Assembly: GCA_963739615.1 (NCBI GenBank)
Contig: CAVUBD010000033.1
Span: 186,001 to 250,000, forward strand
Length of the DNA stretch: 64,000 nucleotides
Source of the DNA: Palsa-504 sp963739615
GTDB lineage: Bacteria; Actinomycetota; Actinomycetes; Streptosporangiales; Streptosporangiaceae
Reading direction: 5' to 3'
This document shows, one piece after another, positions 26,543-34,611 of this stretch. The notes under the pieces were generated by a model. It did no database searches, was not told the origin of the DNA, and worked only from the letters and a program-made list of their open reading frames with translations. The translations under genes were made by a program, and so were the position numbers. Each line of letters opens with the position of its first letter. Positions within the stretch are counted from its first letter, which is position 1.

Positions 26543-28006
26543 TCACCAATTGGTTGCGATGTACTTTGTTTCAGTGAATTCCAGCAGTCCCTCGTGCGCG
26601 CCCTCGCGGCCGATACCCGACTGCTTCACCCCGCCGAACGGCGCCGCCGGGTCGGACACGATCCCGCGGTTCAGGCCGACCATGCCGGTCTCCAGGGCCT
26701 CGCTCACGCGCAGGCCGCGGCTCAGGTCGGCGGTGTAGACGTAGGAGACGAGCCCGAACTCGGTGTCGTTGGCGAAGTTGATGGCGTCGGCCTCCGCGGT
26801 GAACCTGACGACCGGCGCTACCGGCCCGAAGATTTCGGTGCCGAGGATGCTTGCGTTCGCCGGCACCTGATCGATGACGGTCGGCTGGTAGAAGTAACCG
26901 CGCCGCTCCGGTGACCGTCCGCCGACGATGACCTTGCCGCCGTCCGCGGCCGCCGACTCGACGAGTTCAGCCACCTTAGTCCGCGTCGGCTCGTTGACCA
27001 GCGGGCCCACGTCGGTGGCCTCGTCCAGGCCCGGCCCGACGACCATGGCGTCCAGCCGGGCCGCGAACTTGCGGCCGAACTCGCCTGCGACCGCCTCGTG
27101 CACGTAGAACCGGTTGGCGGCGGTGCACGCCTCGCCCCCGTTGCGCATCTTGGCGATCAGCGCGCCCTCCACGGCGGCGTCGATGTCGGCGTCCTCGAAG
27201 ATGACGAAAGGCGCGTTGCCGCCCAGTTCCATCGAGCAGCTCACCACGCAATCCGCGGCCTCGCGCAGCAGGATCCGGCCCACCTCGGTGGACCCGGTAA
27301 ATGACAGCTTGCGGACCCGCGGGTCGTGGAGCATCGCCGATACGACGGCACCGGACTTCCGTGAGGGCAGGACGTTCACTACTCCGTCGGGCACGCCCGC
27401 CTCGGCCAGCAGGCCGGCGATGGCCAGCGCGGTCAGCGGAGTCTCCGAGGCCGGCTTGAGCACGACCGTACAGCCGGCCGCGAGCGCAGGGCCGATCTTG
27501 CGGGTGGCCATGGCGGCCGGGAAATTCCACGGGGTGACCAGCACAGAGACGCCGACCGGCTGCCGCATGACCAGGATCTTGTTCGCCCCGGAAGGCGCTT
27601 GCATCAGCACGCCTTCCATCCGCACCGCCTCTTCGGCGTACCAGCGGAAGAACTCAGCCGAGTAGATGGCCTCGGCCTTCGCGTCGCGCAGGGCCTTGCC
27701 GTTCTCGACGACCATCAGCCGGGCCAGCGAGTCGGCGTTCCTGGTCATCAGCTCAAAGGCCCGGCGCAGGCATTCCGCCCGCTGCCGCGGCGGTGTCGCC
27801 GCCCATCCGGTCAGGGCGTCCTGGGCCGCGCTGACGGCGTCGAGCGCGTCGTGTTCGGTCCCGTCCGCCACCTCGGCCACTACGTCCTCGGTGGCCGGGT
27901 CGGTCACCGGTATCGTGCCACCGCCACTTCCGCCGGTCCACCCCCCGCCGATCAGCAGGCCCGTAGGTACATCCATGCCAACCAGTTCGGCCAGGTTGCC
28001 GCTCAC
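26543..28006 (-). CDS. NAD(P)-dependent succinate-semialdehyde-type dehydrogenase
   Basis: 487 residues, the usual length of aldehyde dehydrogenases of the GabD class, which oxidise succinate semialdehyde (or a related aldehyde) to the acid. Catalytic features: MELGGNAPFVIFEDAD with the general-base Glu, and NGGEACTAANRFYV with the nucleophilic Cys. NFPAAMATRKIGPALAAGCTVVLKPA, FTGSTEVGR and EIFGPVAPV complete the pattern. The C-terminus (PFGGVKQSGIGREG) matches succinate-semialdehyde dehydrogenases. It is preceded by a 143-bp gap and is probably monocistronic. GABA or glutarate-semialdehyde activity cannot be excluded. Confidence 0.85.
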   Translation of the reverse strand: MSGNLAELVGMDVPTGLLIGGGWTGGSGGGTIPVTDPATEDVVAEVADGTEHDALDAVSAAQDALTGWAATPPRQRAECLRRAFELMTRNADSLARLMVVENGKALRDAKAEAIYSAEFFRWYAEEAVRMEGVLMQAPSGANKILVMRQPVGVSVLVTPWNFPAAMATRKIGPALAAGCTVVLKPASETPLTALAIAGLLAEAGVPDGVVNVLPSRKSGAVVSAMLHDPRVRKLSFTGSTEVGRILLREAADCVVSCSMELGGNAPFVIFEDADIDAAVEGALIAKMRNGGEACTAANRFYVHEAVAGEFGRKFAARLDAMVVGPGLDEATDVGPLVNEPTRTKVAELVESAAADGGKVIVGGRSPERRGYFYQPTVIDQVPANASILGTEIFGPVAPVVRFTAEADAINFANDTEFGLVSYVYTADLSRGLRVSEALETGMVGLNRGIVSDPAAPFGGVKQSGIGREGAHEGLLEFTETKYIATNW

Positions 28007-28149
28007 TTCGCCGGTCCTTTCTCGCCCCCTAGAGGGCCTTGCTCACCGTCTCGACGATCCTATCCGCGAAGGGCAGCACGGGATCTTCGAGCCCGGTCCG
28101 CAGCCGGCCGCGGGATAGGCGGCCAGCGGCGTCCGCTGGGAGCGCGCAA

Positions 28150-29010
28150 CTAGGCCACGGCGTGCGGGGCCTGACCGGCGGACTCAGGCGCGGCTTCGTC
28201 GTGTTGGGTGGTTCCGGCGGCGGCCTCGGCGAGTTGCATGCGGCCGGCCCGGGCTGATGCCGGCGACGTCGCCCGGTCGACCCACTGGCCGATGCGATCG
28301 ACGAGATCCTCGGTGCAGGCGCCCTCAGCGTGACCCATCCCCGGTATCAGCCAGAGTTCCCTGGGTTCACGGGCCGCCGTGTAGAGCTGCCGCGCATGCT
28401 CCGGCGGGAAGTAATGGTCCTTGTCGCCGTGCACGATCAGCAGCGGCACCGGCGAGATCTCCGCCGCCGCCTCGGCGGGCGGGACGGGCACCAGTTTCCA
28501 GCCCTCCGGGCTGATCCGGGTCTTCAGCCACCGGTTTGCCACGAAGCGACCGAGCCGATGCTCGACCGCGAAGTGCACCCGGCGCATTGGTTTGGTACCC
28601 CGGTAATACCACCGGCCAGGACCGCTGACCGACACCACGGCGTCAAGGCCGCCGATCAGGCCGGCGTGCCGGAGCACGATCGAGGCGCCCATCGAGAAGC
28701 CGACTGTCGCGATCCGCTGGTAGCCGAGTTCGCGCGCGTAGGCGACGACCACGTCGAGATCGGCGATCTCGCGGTCGCCGAGCGTGGACAGACCGCCGGA
28801 GCGCCCATGGCCGCGGAAATCGAAGGTAAGGACGCCGGCCATCCGGTTGAAGCGGTTAGCGACACGCCAGACGGCCGGGCGTTGCCACGACAGCGTAAAC
28901 CCATGCGCGACCACGATCGCGAGGTCCCGCTGCCCGGGAAGATGTATGGCCTCGATCGGCACGCCATCGTCCGTGACCAGGGTCTTTGCCGTGACAACAG
29001 GTTTGGTCAT
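28150..29010 (-). CDS. Alpha/beta-hydrolase fold protein
   Basis: 286 residues. Fold motifs are VVAHGFTLSW (oxyanion hole HG), FDFRGHGRSGG, VGFSMGAS with Ser as nucleophile in GxSxG, VHGDKDHYFP with the acid Asp, and PGMGHAEGA with the catalytic His. This is a complete serine-hydrolase triad, with a cap region after AVVSVSGPGR. Substrate is not predictable; such proteins include esterases and lipase-like enzymes. The last about 35 residues are Ala/Gln/His-rich and lie outside the fold. It starts at ATG 29010, about 150 bases after a block of GC-rich hairpins, so it has its own promoter. Confidence 0.78.
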   Translation of the reverse strand: MTKPVVTAKTLVTDDGVPIEAIHLPGQRDLAIVVAHGFTLSWQRPAVWRVANRFNRMAGVLTFDFRGHGRSGGLSTLGDREIADLDVVVAYARELGYQRIATVGFSMGASIVLRHAGLIGGLDAVVSVSGPGRWYYRGTKPMRRVHFAVEHRLGRFVANRWLKTRISPEGWKLVPVPPAEAAAEISPVPLLIVHGDKDHYFPPEHARQLYTAAREPRELWLIPGMGHAEGACTEDLVDRIGQWVDRATSPASARAGRMQLAEAAAGTTQHDEAAPESAGQAPHAVA

Positions 29011-29164
29011 GCTTCACCCCGACAGTCAGGTTACCGCCACGGCCTGGCGGCCTCTCATACCGGTAACCACGCCGGGACCAGTATCAATCCGGGGCGGGGG
29101 CCGAATTGCCGCGGGACTAGCCGACCGGGCCGCTGATGGTGAAAGCTTCGGCGGGATACCGGGT

Positions 29165-29265
29165 CTGGGGGGATGGGTCCCCCCAGTCGCGGGGGTTCCG
29201 GGGGTCGTCCCCCGGGCTAACACCGTCGCGCGCCCGGGCACCTTTGGCGGGTGCCCGGGCGCGCG
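29165..29265 (-). terminator. Three consecutive GC-rich hairpins downstream of the ammonium transporter
   Basis: Three perfect inverted repeats lie in 101 bases. 29165-29186: 8-bp stem (CTGGGGGG/CCCCCCAG), 6-base loop. 29198-29215: 7-bp stem (CCGGGGG/CCCCCGG), 4-base loop. 29227-29265: 16-bp stem (left arm 29227-29242, right arm 29250-29265), 7-base loop. None has a clear T-run, as is common in actinobacteria. They sit just after the stop of the minus-strand transporter gene at 29306. Confidence 0.65.
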
Positions 29266-29305
29266 TCCGGTTCACGCTGCGGCCGCACGCAGCGCAAGCT
29301 TAGAC

Positions 29306-30712
29306 CTAGGCGTCTTCGGTCTTGGCGGTGGCCGCCCGCTCCGGCATCTTGCCGTCCAGTGAGCTCTCGGTGGCCATCGAGGAGCTGACGCTGACCAGCT
29401 CCTCGGACGGGTACGCTTCTTCGCCGTGCACCGCTATGTCGCCGATCTCCAGGTCCGCGTCTGGTATCCGGAGCTTGACGAACAGCCCGATGCCCTTGAG
29501 CAGGATGAACGTGACGATCGCGTCCCAGATGATGATGGTGAGCGCGGCTTCGAACTGGACAAGCAGCTGGTGCGGGTGCCCGTAGAACAACCCGGCGCCG
29601 GAGAACGCCGGGTTCTTGCCGAGCCCGAGGTACTCGATCATCTTCGGGTCGGCCAGCAGGCCGACCAGCAGGCCGCCGAACAATCCGGCGATGCCGTGCG
29701 TGTACACCACGCCGAGCGCATCGTCGACCTTGTTGAACGGCCACACGTACTTCGGCAGGTAGATCCAGGCGACCCAGACGATCGCCGAGCAGACCAGGCC
29801 GATGACGATGGCGCCGAGGCCGTTGACGAAGCCGGCCGCCGGGGTGATGCCGACCAGACCGCAGATCATGCCGTTCAGGCCGCCCAGGAAGGTCGGCTTC
29901 TTCTCCTTGCTGAACGCCATGTCCATGATGATCCAGGTCATCATGGCTACGGCCGTCGCGAGGTTGGTGTTGATGACCGCGGCCGCGGCGTCCGCACTGG
30001 CGAAGTACGGGTCACCGCCGTTGAAGCCGTTCCAGCCGAGCCACAACATCCCGGCCCCGACGGCGACGAACAGCAGGTTGTTCGGGACGGCCCGCTCGCG
30101 GTCGCGCTTGAGCCTGGGCCCGACCACCGCGGCCGCGACGAAGCCGGACGTACCCGCGGCCAGGTGGATGACGTAGCCGCCGGAGAAGTCCAGCGCGCCC
30201 TTGCCGGCCCAGTAGCCGCCGCCCCACAGCAGGAACGCGTTGACCGCGTAGGCGAACGTGATCCACAGCGGCACGAAGATCATCCAGGCCTTGAAGCTGA
30301 TCCGGCCGATGACGCTGCCGATGAACAGGATCGGGGTGATCGCCGCGAACACGAACTGGAAGTAGACCAGCGACGACTCGGGGAACCTGAAGTTCGGCAT
30401 CAGGCCGTTAAGCAACGGGATGTTCGCCTGGCCCTGTTCGGACGCGGCGCCCAGCACGGTCCGCGGATCACCGACGAACGTCTTGATCAGCGGGGTGCCG
30501 AAGCCCATCTTGAAGGCCCACAGAACCCAGGTGATCAACACCAGGCAGAAGGTGGCGAACACCATGAGCACCGTGTTCATGGCCCACTTCTTCTGCACCA
30601 GGCCGCCGTACAGCACGGCCAGAGCCGGGATGGACATCAGCCCGACCAGCGTGGCAGCGGTCATCTGCCAGGAGTTATCCCCTGCACTAAGCCAGGCGGG
30701 ATATGGATTCAC
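29306..30712 (-). CDS. amt: Ammonium transporter (Amt family)
   Basis: 468 residues with eleven spans, a trimeric NH4+/NH3 channel of the inner membrane. Family features: GLMSIPALAVLYGGLVQKK, FQFVFAAITPILFIGSV, LDFSGGYVIHLAAGTSGFVAA, GWNGFNGGD and NGMICGLVGITPAAGFV, followed by a cytoplasmic tail of about 65 residues, longer than usual. The frame is open upstream to 31003, but GTG 30712 has GGAGG four bases before it and gives the normal N-terminus (VNPYPAWLSAGDNSWQ). No glnK gene follows, unlike most amt operons. GTAAC/GTTAC words upstream suggest nitrogen control. Confidence 0.92.
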   Translation of the reverse strand: MNPYPAWLSAGDNSWQMTAATLVGLMSIPALAVLYGGLVQKKWAMNTVLMVFATFCLVLITWVLWAFKMGFGTPLIKTFVGDPRTVLGAASEQGQANIPLLNGLMPNFRFPESSLVYFQFVFAAITPILFIGSVIGRISFKAWMIFVPLWITFAYAVNAFLLWGGGYWAGKGALDFSGGYVIHLAAGTSGFVAAAVVGPRLKRDRERAVPNNLLFVAVGAGMLWLGWNGFNGGDPYFASADAAAAVINTNLATAVAMMTWIIMDMAFSKEKKPTFLGGLNGMICGLVGITPAAGFVNGLGAIVIGLVCSAIVWVAWIYLPKYVWPFNKVDDALGVVYTHGIAGLFGGLLVGLLADPKMIEYLGLGKNPAFSGAGLFYGHPHQLLVQFEAALTIIIWDAIVTFILLKGIGLFVKLRIPDADLEIGDIAVHGEEAYPSEELVSVSSSMATESSLDGKMPERAATAKTEDA

Positions 30713-30832
30713 TACGCCTCCATGGGGCAATCGGGCCTTCTGGGGTCCAACTTGTGCTGGCTTCACCCCGGCCGCTCCGTATACCTGCAAGGCATGTGTC
30801 CCATGCGCGGGTTTCGGGAGTATTTCTCGGTT

Positions 30833-30883
30833 GTTACGCGGCCGGTAACGAGTGCGGATGACGTTACTTCGGTGTATCGTTAC
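30833..30883 (-). promoter_or_regulatory. Candidate nitrogen-regulator (GlnR-like) site upstream of amt
   Basis: Four pentamers occur in 51 bases: GTTAC 30833, GTAAC 30845, GTTAC 30863 and GTTAC 30879, with a further GTAAC at 30966. Read on the minus strand, AC dinucleotides recur with nine-base spacing, as in the a/b sites of actinobacterial GlnR boxes. The amt start is at 30712, so the region is 120-170 bases upstream. This is a pattern match by eye, not proof of binding. Confidence 0.4.
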
Positions 30884-31036
30884 CGAAGGCCTGATCGGCG
30901 CCGCGGCGGTCTCCTGAGCACCCGAAGTGCTTGCCAGCCCGGCTGTCCGGGTCGTGTCACGCTGCCGTAACAGTAGCTGACACCGCCCCCTGAGAAAAAT
31001 CACGTCTTAGCTGTACGAGCCGCTTTTGCCAGGGTA

Positions 31037-31054
31037 ACCGCCGAACCCGGCGGT
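31037..31054 (-). terminator. Short GC hairpin at the end of the acyl-CoA dehydrogenase operon
   Basis: ACCGCCG and CGGCGGT flank a 4-base loop (7-bp stem), just after the coding end and touching the stop codon at 31054-31056. There is no T-run. It may be a weak terminator for the fabG operon. Confidence 0.35.
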
Positions 31055-32229
31055 CACGGCGCGGGCAGGTTGACCAGCGACGCCAGCGCGGCCCGGTGCG
31101 CGTACGGCGTGCCGAAGGCGATCGAGTCGGCCTTGGCTCGCTTGAGGTACAGGTGCGCGGGATGCTCCCAGGTGAAGCCGATGCCGCCGTGCATCTGCAC
31201 GCACTCCTGGGCGGCCTGCACCGCCGCCTCCGAGCAGTAGGCCTTGGCCAGCGCCACCGCGACCTTGGCGTCGGGGTCGCCCGTGGCCAGGCACGCCGCC
31301 GCGTACCTGGACGCCGCGCGGGCCTGGGTCACCGCCACCCACAGGTCCGCCAGCCGGTGCTTGAGGCCCTGGAACGACCCGACGGGCCGGGCGAACTGAC
31401 GGCGCTCCTTCAGGTACGCGACCGTCATGTCCAGGCAGTGCTGGGCCAGCCCGACCTGCTCGGAGGCCAGGATGCCCGCGCCCGCAGCCAGCGCGGCCTC
31501 CACCGCCCGCGACGCGGCCGGCCCGGACGCGACGAGCGTGCCCGGGGCGTCATCGAAGGACAGGTCGCACAGTTGCCTGGTCATGTCGAGCGAGACCACC
31601 GGCCGTTTGGCCACCCCGGGTGCGGCCATGTCCACCAGGTAGAGCCCGTGCGGCACGCCGTCGGCCGGTACTAGCAGCATCCCGGCGGGCAGCGCGTCGG
31701 CGACCCCGCTGACCAGCCCGCTCAGCCGGGAGACGCCGTCCGCGGCATCACCGGGCCTGGTCCCGCTCAGCCGGACCGTCACCGGGTAGGCCGCCCCGGG
31801 CGCCATCGCGAACGGGACGGCCAGCGCCGCGGTCACGCCGCCGTCCGCCATCCGGGCGAGCAGATCCGACACGGCGCGCGCGGAGGCGGTGGACGCGTCC
31901 GGGGAGCCCGTGCTGAGCAGAGCGGCGGTAGCGACCACGGCACTGCCGAGGAAGGGCACCGCGGCGACGAAGCCGGCCAGCGCCTCGGCGACGGCCGCGG
32001 CCTCCAGGTAGGAGGCACCGGCCCCGCCGTCGCGTTCGGGTATCAGCAGCCCGGCGCAGCCCAGTTCCGCGGCGACGGCATGCCACAACCCGTCGTCGTA
32101 CGTCTGGCCCGACTCGGTGCGAGCCAGTGCCTTATCCACGCTGCCCCGGTCGGCCAGCAGGGATTTCAAGCTGTCGGACAAGGCTTGTTCGGTGTCGGAG
32201 GAAAGAAGGCTGGGCAGGGACTTGGTCAC
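31054..32229 (-). CDS. Acyl-CoA dehydrogenase family protein
   Basis: About 391 residues, the standard length for this flavoprotein family, which introduces the alpha-beta double bond in an acyl-CoA or, in the steroid-type clade, works as a heteromeric complex. The C-terminal helical domain is clear: EQVGLAQHCLDMTVAYLKERRQFARPVGSFQGLKHRLAD, then QMHGGIGFTWEHPAHLYLKRAK. The N-terminal half is divergent and Ala/Gly-rich, with no obvious catalytic Glu where the other subunit would have it. I choose GTG 32229 because it overlaps the stop of the upstream dehydrogenase gene as GTGA; ATG 32247 is also open. Pairing with 32226-33425 suggests an alpha2beta2 FadE-type enzyme. Confidence 0.82.
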   Translation of the reverse strand: MTKSLPSLLSSDTEQALSDSLKSLLADRGSVDKALARTESGQTYDDGLWHAVAAELGCAGLLIPERDGGAGASYLEAAAVAEALAGFVAAVPFLGSAVVATAALLSTGSPDASTASARAVSDLLARMADGGVTAALAVPFAMAPGAAYPVTVRLSGTRPGDAADGVSRLSGLVSGVADALPAGMLLVPADGVPHGLYLVDMAAPGVAKRPVVSLDMTRQLCDLSFDDAPGTLVASGPAASRAVEAALAAGAGILASEQVGLAQHCLDMTVAYLKERRQFARPVGSFQGLKHRLADLWVAVTQARAASRYAAACLATGDPDAKVAVALAKAYCSEAAVQAAQECVQMHGGIGFTWEHPAHLYLKRAKADSIAFGTPYAHRAALASLVNLPAP

Positions 32230-33425
32230 TTGGGCAGGTCCTTCCATGGCACGTCCTTGTCCATGCGGGGCTCGCTGGGAAGGCCGAGTACGCGCTCGGC
32301 GATGATGTTGCGCAGGATCTCCGAGGTGCCGCCCTCAATGGAGTTTCCGCGGGCGCGCAGGTAGCGGTAGCCGGGGCCGCGGCCGAAGAAGTTGGCGTGC
32401 TCCGGGCGTCGCATGGTCCAGTCGTCGTAGCGCAGGCCATCGCTGCCGACCAGCTCAACCTCGAACCCGGATATCTCCTGATTCAGCCGCGCGAAAACCA
32501 GCTTGGCGGCAGACCCTTCTGGGCCGGGCTTGCCCGCGGCGAGCTGCTGACGCAGCCGCTCGCTGGCCAGCCGGGCCACCTCCGCCTCGGTCCACAGCCG
32601 CAGCAGCCGGTCGTGCAGGCCAGGGGTGCGCAAATCGGGGCGGCCGCGCCAGGTCCTGACGGCCGACTCGATCATTCCGCTTTCCCGCGGGACCGCGCGC
32701 GAGGAGCCGATGCTCACCCGCTCGCTCATAAGCGTGGCGTTGGCCACCTTCCAGCCCTCGCCGACCTGGCCGATGCGGTCCTCATCGGGTATCCGCACGT
32801 CGGTCAGGAACACCTCGTTGAACTCGGCCTCGCCGGTCAGCTGGCGCAGCGGCCGCACATCGACGCCGGGGGCGGTCATGTCCACCGCGAAGTACGTGAG
32901 CCCTTGGTGTTTGGGCACGTCCGGGTCGGTGCGGGTGACCAGGAGCCCGTACCTGGCCTGATGGGCCGACGAGGTCCACACCTTCTGCCCGTTGACGACC
33001 CACCGGTCGCCGTCCCGGACCGCGCGGGTGGCCAGCGCGGCCAGGTCGCTGCCCGCGCCTGGCTCGCTGAACAGCTGGCACCAGATTTCCTCGGCCGTCC
33101 ACAGCTTGCGCAGCCAGCGTTTGCGCTGCTCATCATGGCCGTAGGCGAGGATGGTGGGCGCCGCCATGCCCAGGCCGATCCCGTTGCGCTCCGGGTCGTT
33201 GGCCGGCGCGCCCGCCGCCGCGAACTCGGCGTCCACGATGCCCTGCAGGGCACGCGACACACCGAGCCCGCCGAGGCCCTCCGGGTAGTGCACCCAGGCC
33301 AGGCCCGCGTCGAACCGGGCGTTGAGGAACTCCTGCTTCGGCATTTCGGCCGGGTCGTGCTCGGCCAGGAACGCGCGAGCCCGCGCGCGGATCGCCGCCG
33401 GGGTGACGTCACTCTCGGCCAGCAA
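32226..33425 (-). CDS. Acyl-CoA dehydrogenase family protein
   Basis: 399 residues. Family motifs: WCQLFSEPGAGSDLAAL, VNGQKVWTSSAHQARYGLLVTRTDP (FAD and substrate binding), FNEVFLTDVRIPDEDRIG, and AKLVFARLNQEI. RARGNSIEGGTSEILRNIIAERVLG at the C-terminus carries the Glu-Gly-Gly-Thr FAD loop. Such a pair with the neighbouring dehydrogenase is typical of sterol or lipid degradation in actinobacteria, but the substrate is not visible. The TTG start at 33425 lies inside a remnant of an SDR gene (33420-33556), so the true N-terminus may differ by a few residues. Confidence 0.83.
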   Translation of the reverse strand: MLAESDVTPAAIRARARAFLAEHDPAEMPKQEFLNARFDAGLAWVHYPEGLGGLGVSRALQGIVDAEFAAAGAPANDPERNGIGLGMAAPTILAYGHDEQRKRWLRKLWTAEEIWCQLFSEPGAGSDLAALATRAVRDGDRWVVNGQKVWTSSAHQARYGLLVTRTDPDVPKHQGLTYFAVDMTAPGVDVRPLRQLTGEAEFNEVFLTDVRIPDEDRIGQVGEGWKVANATLMSERVSIGSSRAVPRESGMIESAVRTWRGRPDLRTPGLHDRLLRLWTEAEVARLASERLRQQLAAGKPGPEGSAAKLVFARLNQEISGFEVELVGSDGLRYDDWTMRRPEHANFFGRGPGYRYLRARGNSIEGGTSEILRNIIAERVLGLPSEPRMDKDVPWKDLPK

Positions 33426-33556
33426 AGGGGACCTCCCGCTGCGTAGATGACCTGACCGGATACGAAGCCCGCGCCCGCCTCCCTGACCGCGAGGCTGGCC
33501 GGGGGCGGCCAGGTCGCCGCCCCCGCCGCCGCCGCGAACTCGGCGTCAACCTGCTG
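33420..33556 (-). pseudogene. Remnant of a second FabG-like SDR gene (C-terminal end)
   Basis: On the minus strand the sequence ending at 33420 reads LAVREAGAGFVSGQVIYAAGGPLC, nearly identical to the C-terminus of the intact FabG at 33557 (EDAGFVSGQVLYVAGGPLC). The frame then runs into the N-terminus of the acyl-CoA dehydrogenase. At the DNA level about 60 bp around 33420-33480 form an imperfect direct repeat with 33558-33618. No catalytic part remains. Confidence 0.5.
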
Positions 33557-34309
33557 TCAGCAAAGAGGCCCGCCCGCAACATAGAGAACCTGACCGGAGA
33601 CGAAGCCCGCGTCCTCGCCGACCAGGAAGGAGATAGCGGCCGCCACGTCGGCCGGCTGGCCGACCCGTCCTACCGGTATCTGCTTCGAGTAGGTCGCGAC
33701 GAGATCGTCGAACGACATCTTCAGCGAGGTGGCCATGGCCGCGGTCATGTCGGTGGCGATGAAGTGCGGCCCGACCACGTTCGCGGTGATCCCGAACTTG
33801 CCCAGTTCCTTGGCGAGCGTCTTGGTGAAGCCCTCCATGCCGGCCTTGGTGGCGGAGTAGTTGGCCTGCCCGCGGTTGCCGAGCGCCGACGACGACGAGA
33901 TGTTGACGATCCGGCCCCACTTCGCGTCGGTCATGTACTTCTGCACTGCCCTGGTCATCAGGAACGGGCCGCGCAGGTTGACGGCGACCACCGCGTCCCA
34001 GGCCTCGTCGGTCATCTTGAACAGCATCGCGTCGCGGGTAATCCCGGCGTTGTTCACGAGCACCGTCGGCGCACCGAGCTCGGCGGCTATCCGCTCGACC
34101 GCGGCGTTCACCTGATCGGACTTGCTGACGTCGGCGCCGACCGCGAGCGCGCGACCGCCCGCGTTCTCGATCTCCTTCACCGTTCCCGCGCAGTCGGCCT
34201 CGTTCAGGTCGAGGACCGCCACGGCCATCCCGTCGGCGGCCAGCCTGACGGCTGTCCCTGCGCCGATGCCGCGGGCCGCACCGGTCACTATCGCGATTCT
34301 CCCTGACAT
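33557..34309 (-). CDS. 3-oxoacyl-ACP reductase-like SDR (FabG family)
   Basis: 250 residues, classical SDR. The NAD(P) motif is IVTGAARGIGAGTA, followed by LDLNEADC, NNAGITRDAMLFKM and the catalytic IVNISSSSALGNRGQANYSATKAG (Ser, Tyr, Lys). The C-terminus is FVSGQVLYVAGGPLC. It reduces a 3-oxoacyl thioester or, in some members, a 3-hydroxyacyl-CoA. It heads the operon fabG-(SDR remnant)-acyl-CoA dehydrogenases, so a beta-oxidation-like role (3-hydroxyacyl-CoA dehydrogenase) is as likely as fatty-acid synthesis. Start ATG 34309 is preceded by AGGAGA. Confidence 0.85.
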   Translation of the reverse strand: MSGRIAIVTGAARGIGAGTAVRLAADGMAVAVLDLNEADCAGTVKEIENAGGRALAVGADVSKSDQVNAAVERIAAELGAPTVLVNNAGITRDAMLFKMTDEAWDAVVAVNLRGPFLMTRAVQKYMTDAKWGRIVNISSSSALGNRGQANYSATKAGMEGFTKTLAKELGKFGITANVVGPHFIATDMTAAMATSLKMSFDDLVATYSKQIPVGRVGQPADVAAAISFLVGEDAGFVSGQVLYVAGGPLC

Positions 34310-34611
34310 GTTCTCTCCTAAACTCCATACTCCGAACGGGCCCTGGTGCTCGGATCGGCAGCCTTTCTCGGTTCGCGGCCTTTCCTGGCCCGTAGCTTTG
34401 CGTTCATTGTCCGCTCGCGGCCTTTCGTTCGCTCGGGCCTTAAGTCCTGCGCTCGGGCCTTAAGTCCCGGCCACGCAGGTCGTGGCCCTCTTCAGCTCGC
34501 GGCCTTCCTCAGCTCGCGGCGGGCCAGGGATCTCTTGTGCACCCTACCTACCCGCCAGTACGGTTGACCGCCGCGACTTACCCCATGGCGTGACATCCGA
34601 GGTCGGGGCGA
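34310..34611. other. Intergenic region with short repeated words
   Basis: 302 bases between the FabG start and the DUF2079 stop. No gene is visible. The words GGCCTT and CGCGGCC recur between about 34360 and 34520, and GCTCGGGCCTTAAGTCC occurs twice almost in tandem (from 34432 and from 34451). No terminator with a T-run is seen. Confidence 0.5.
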
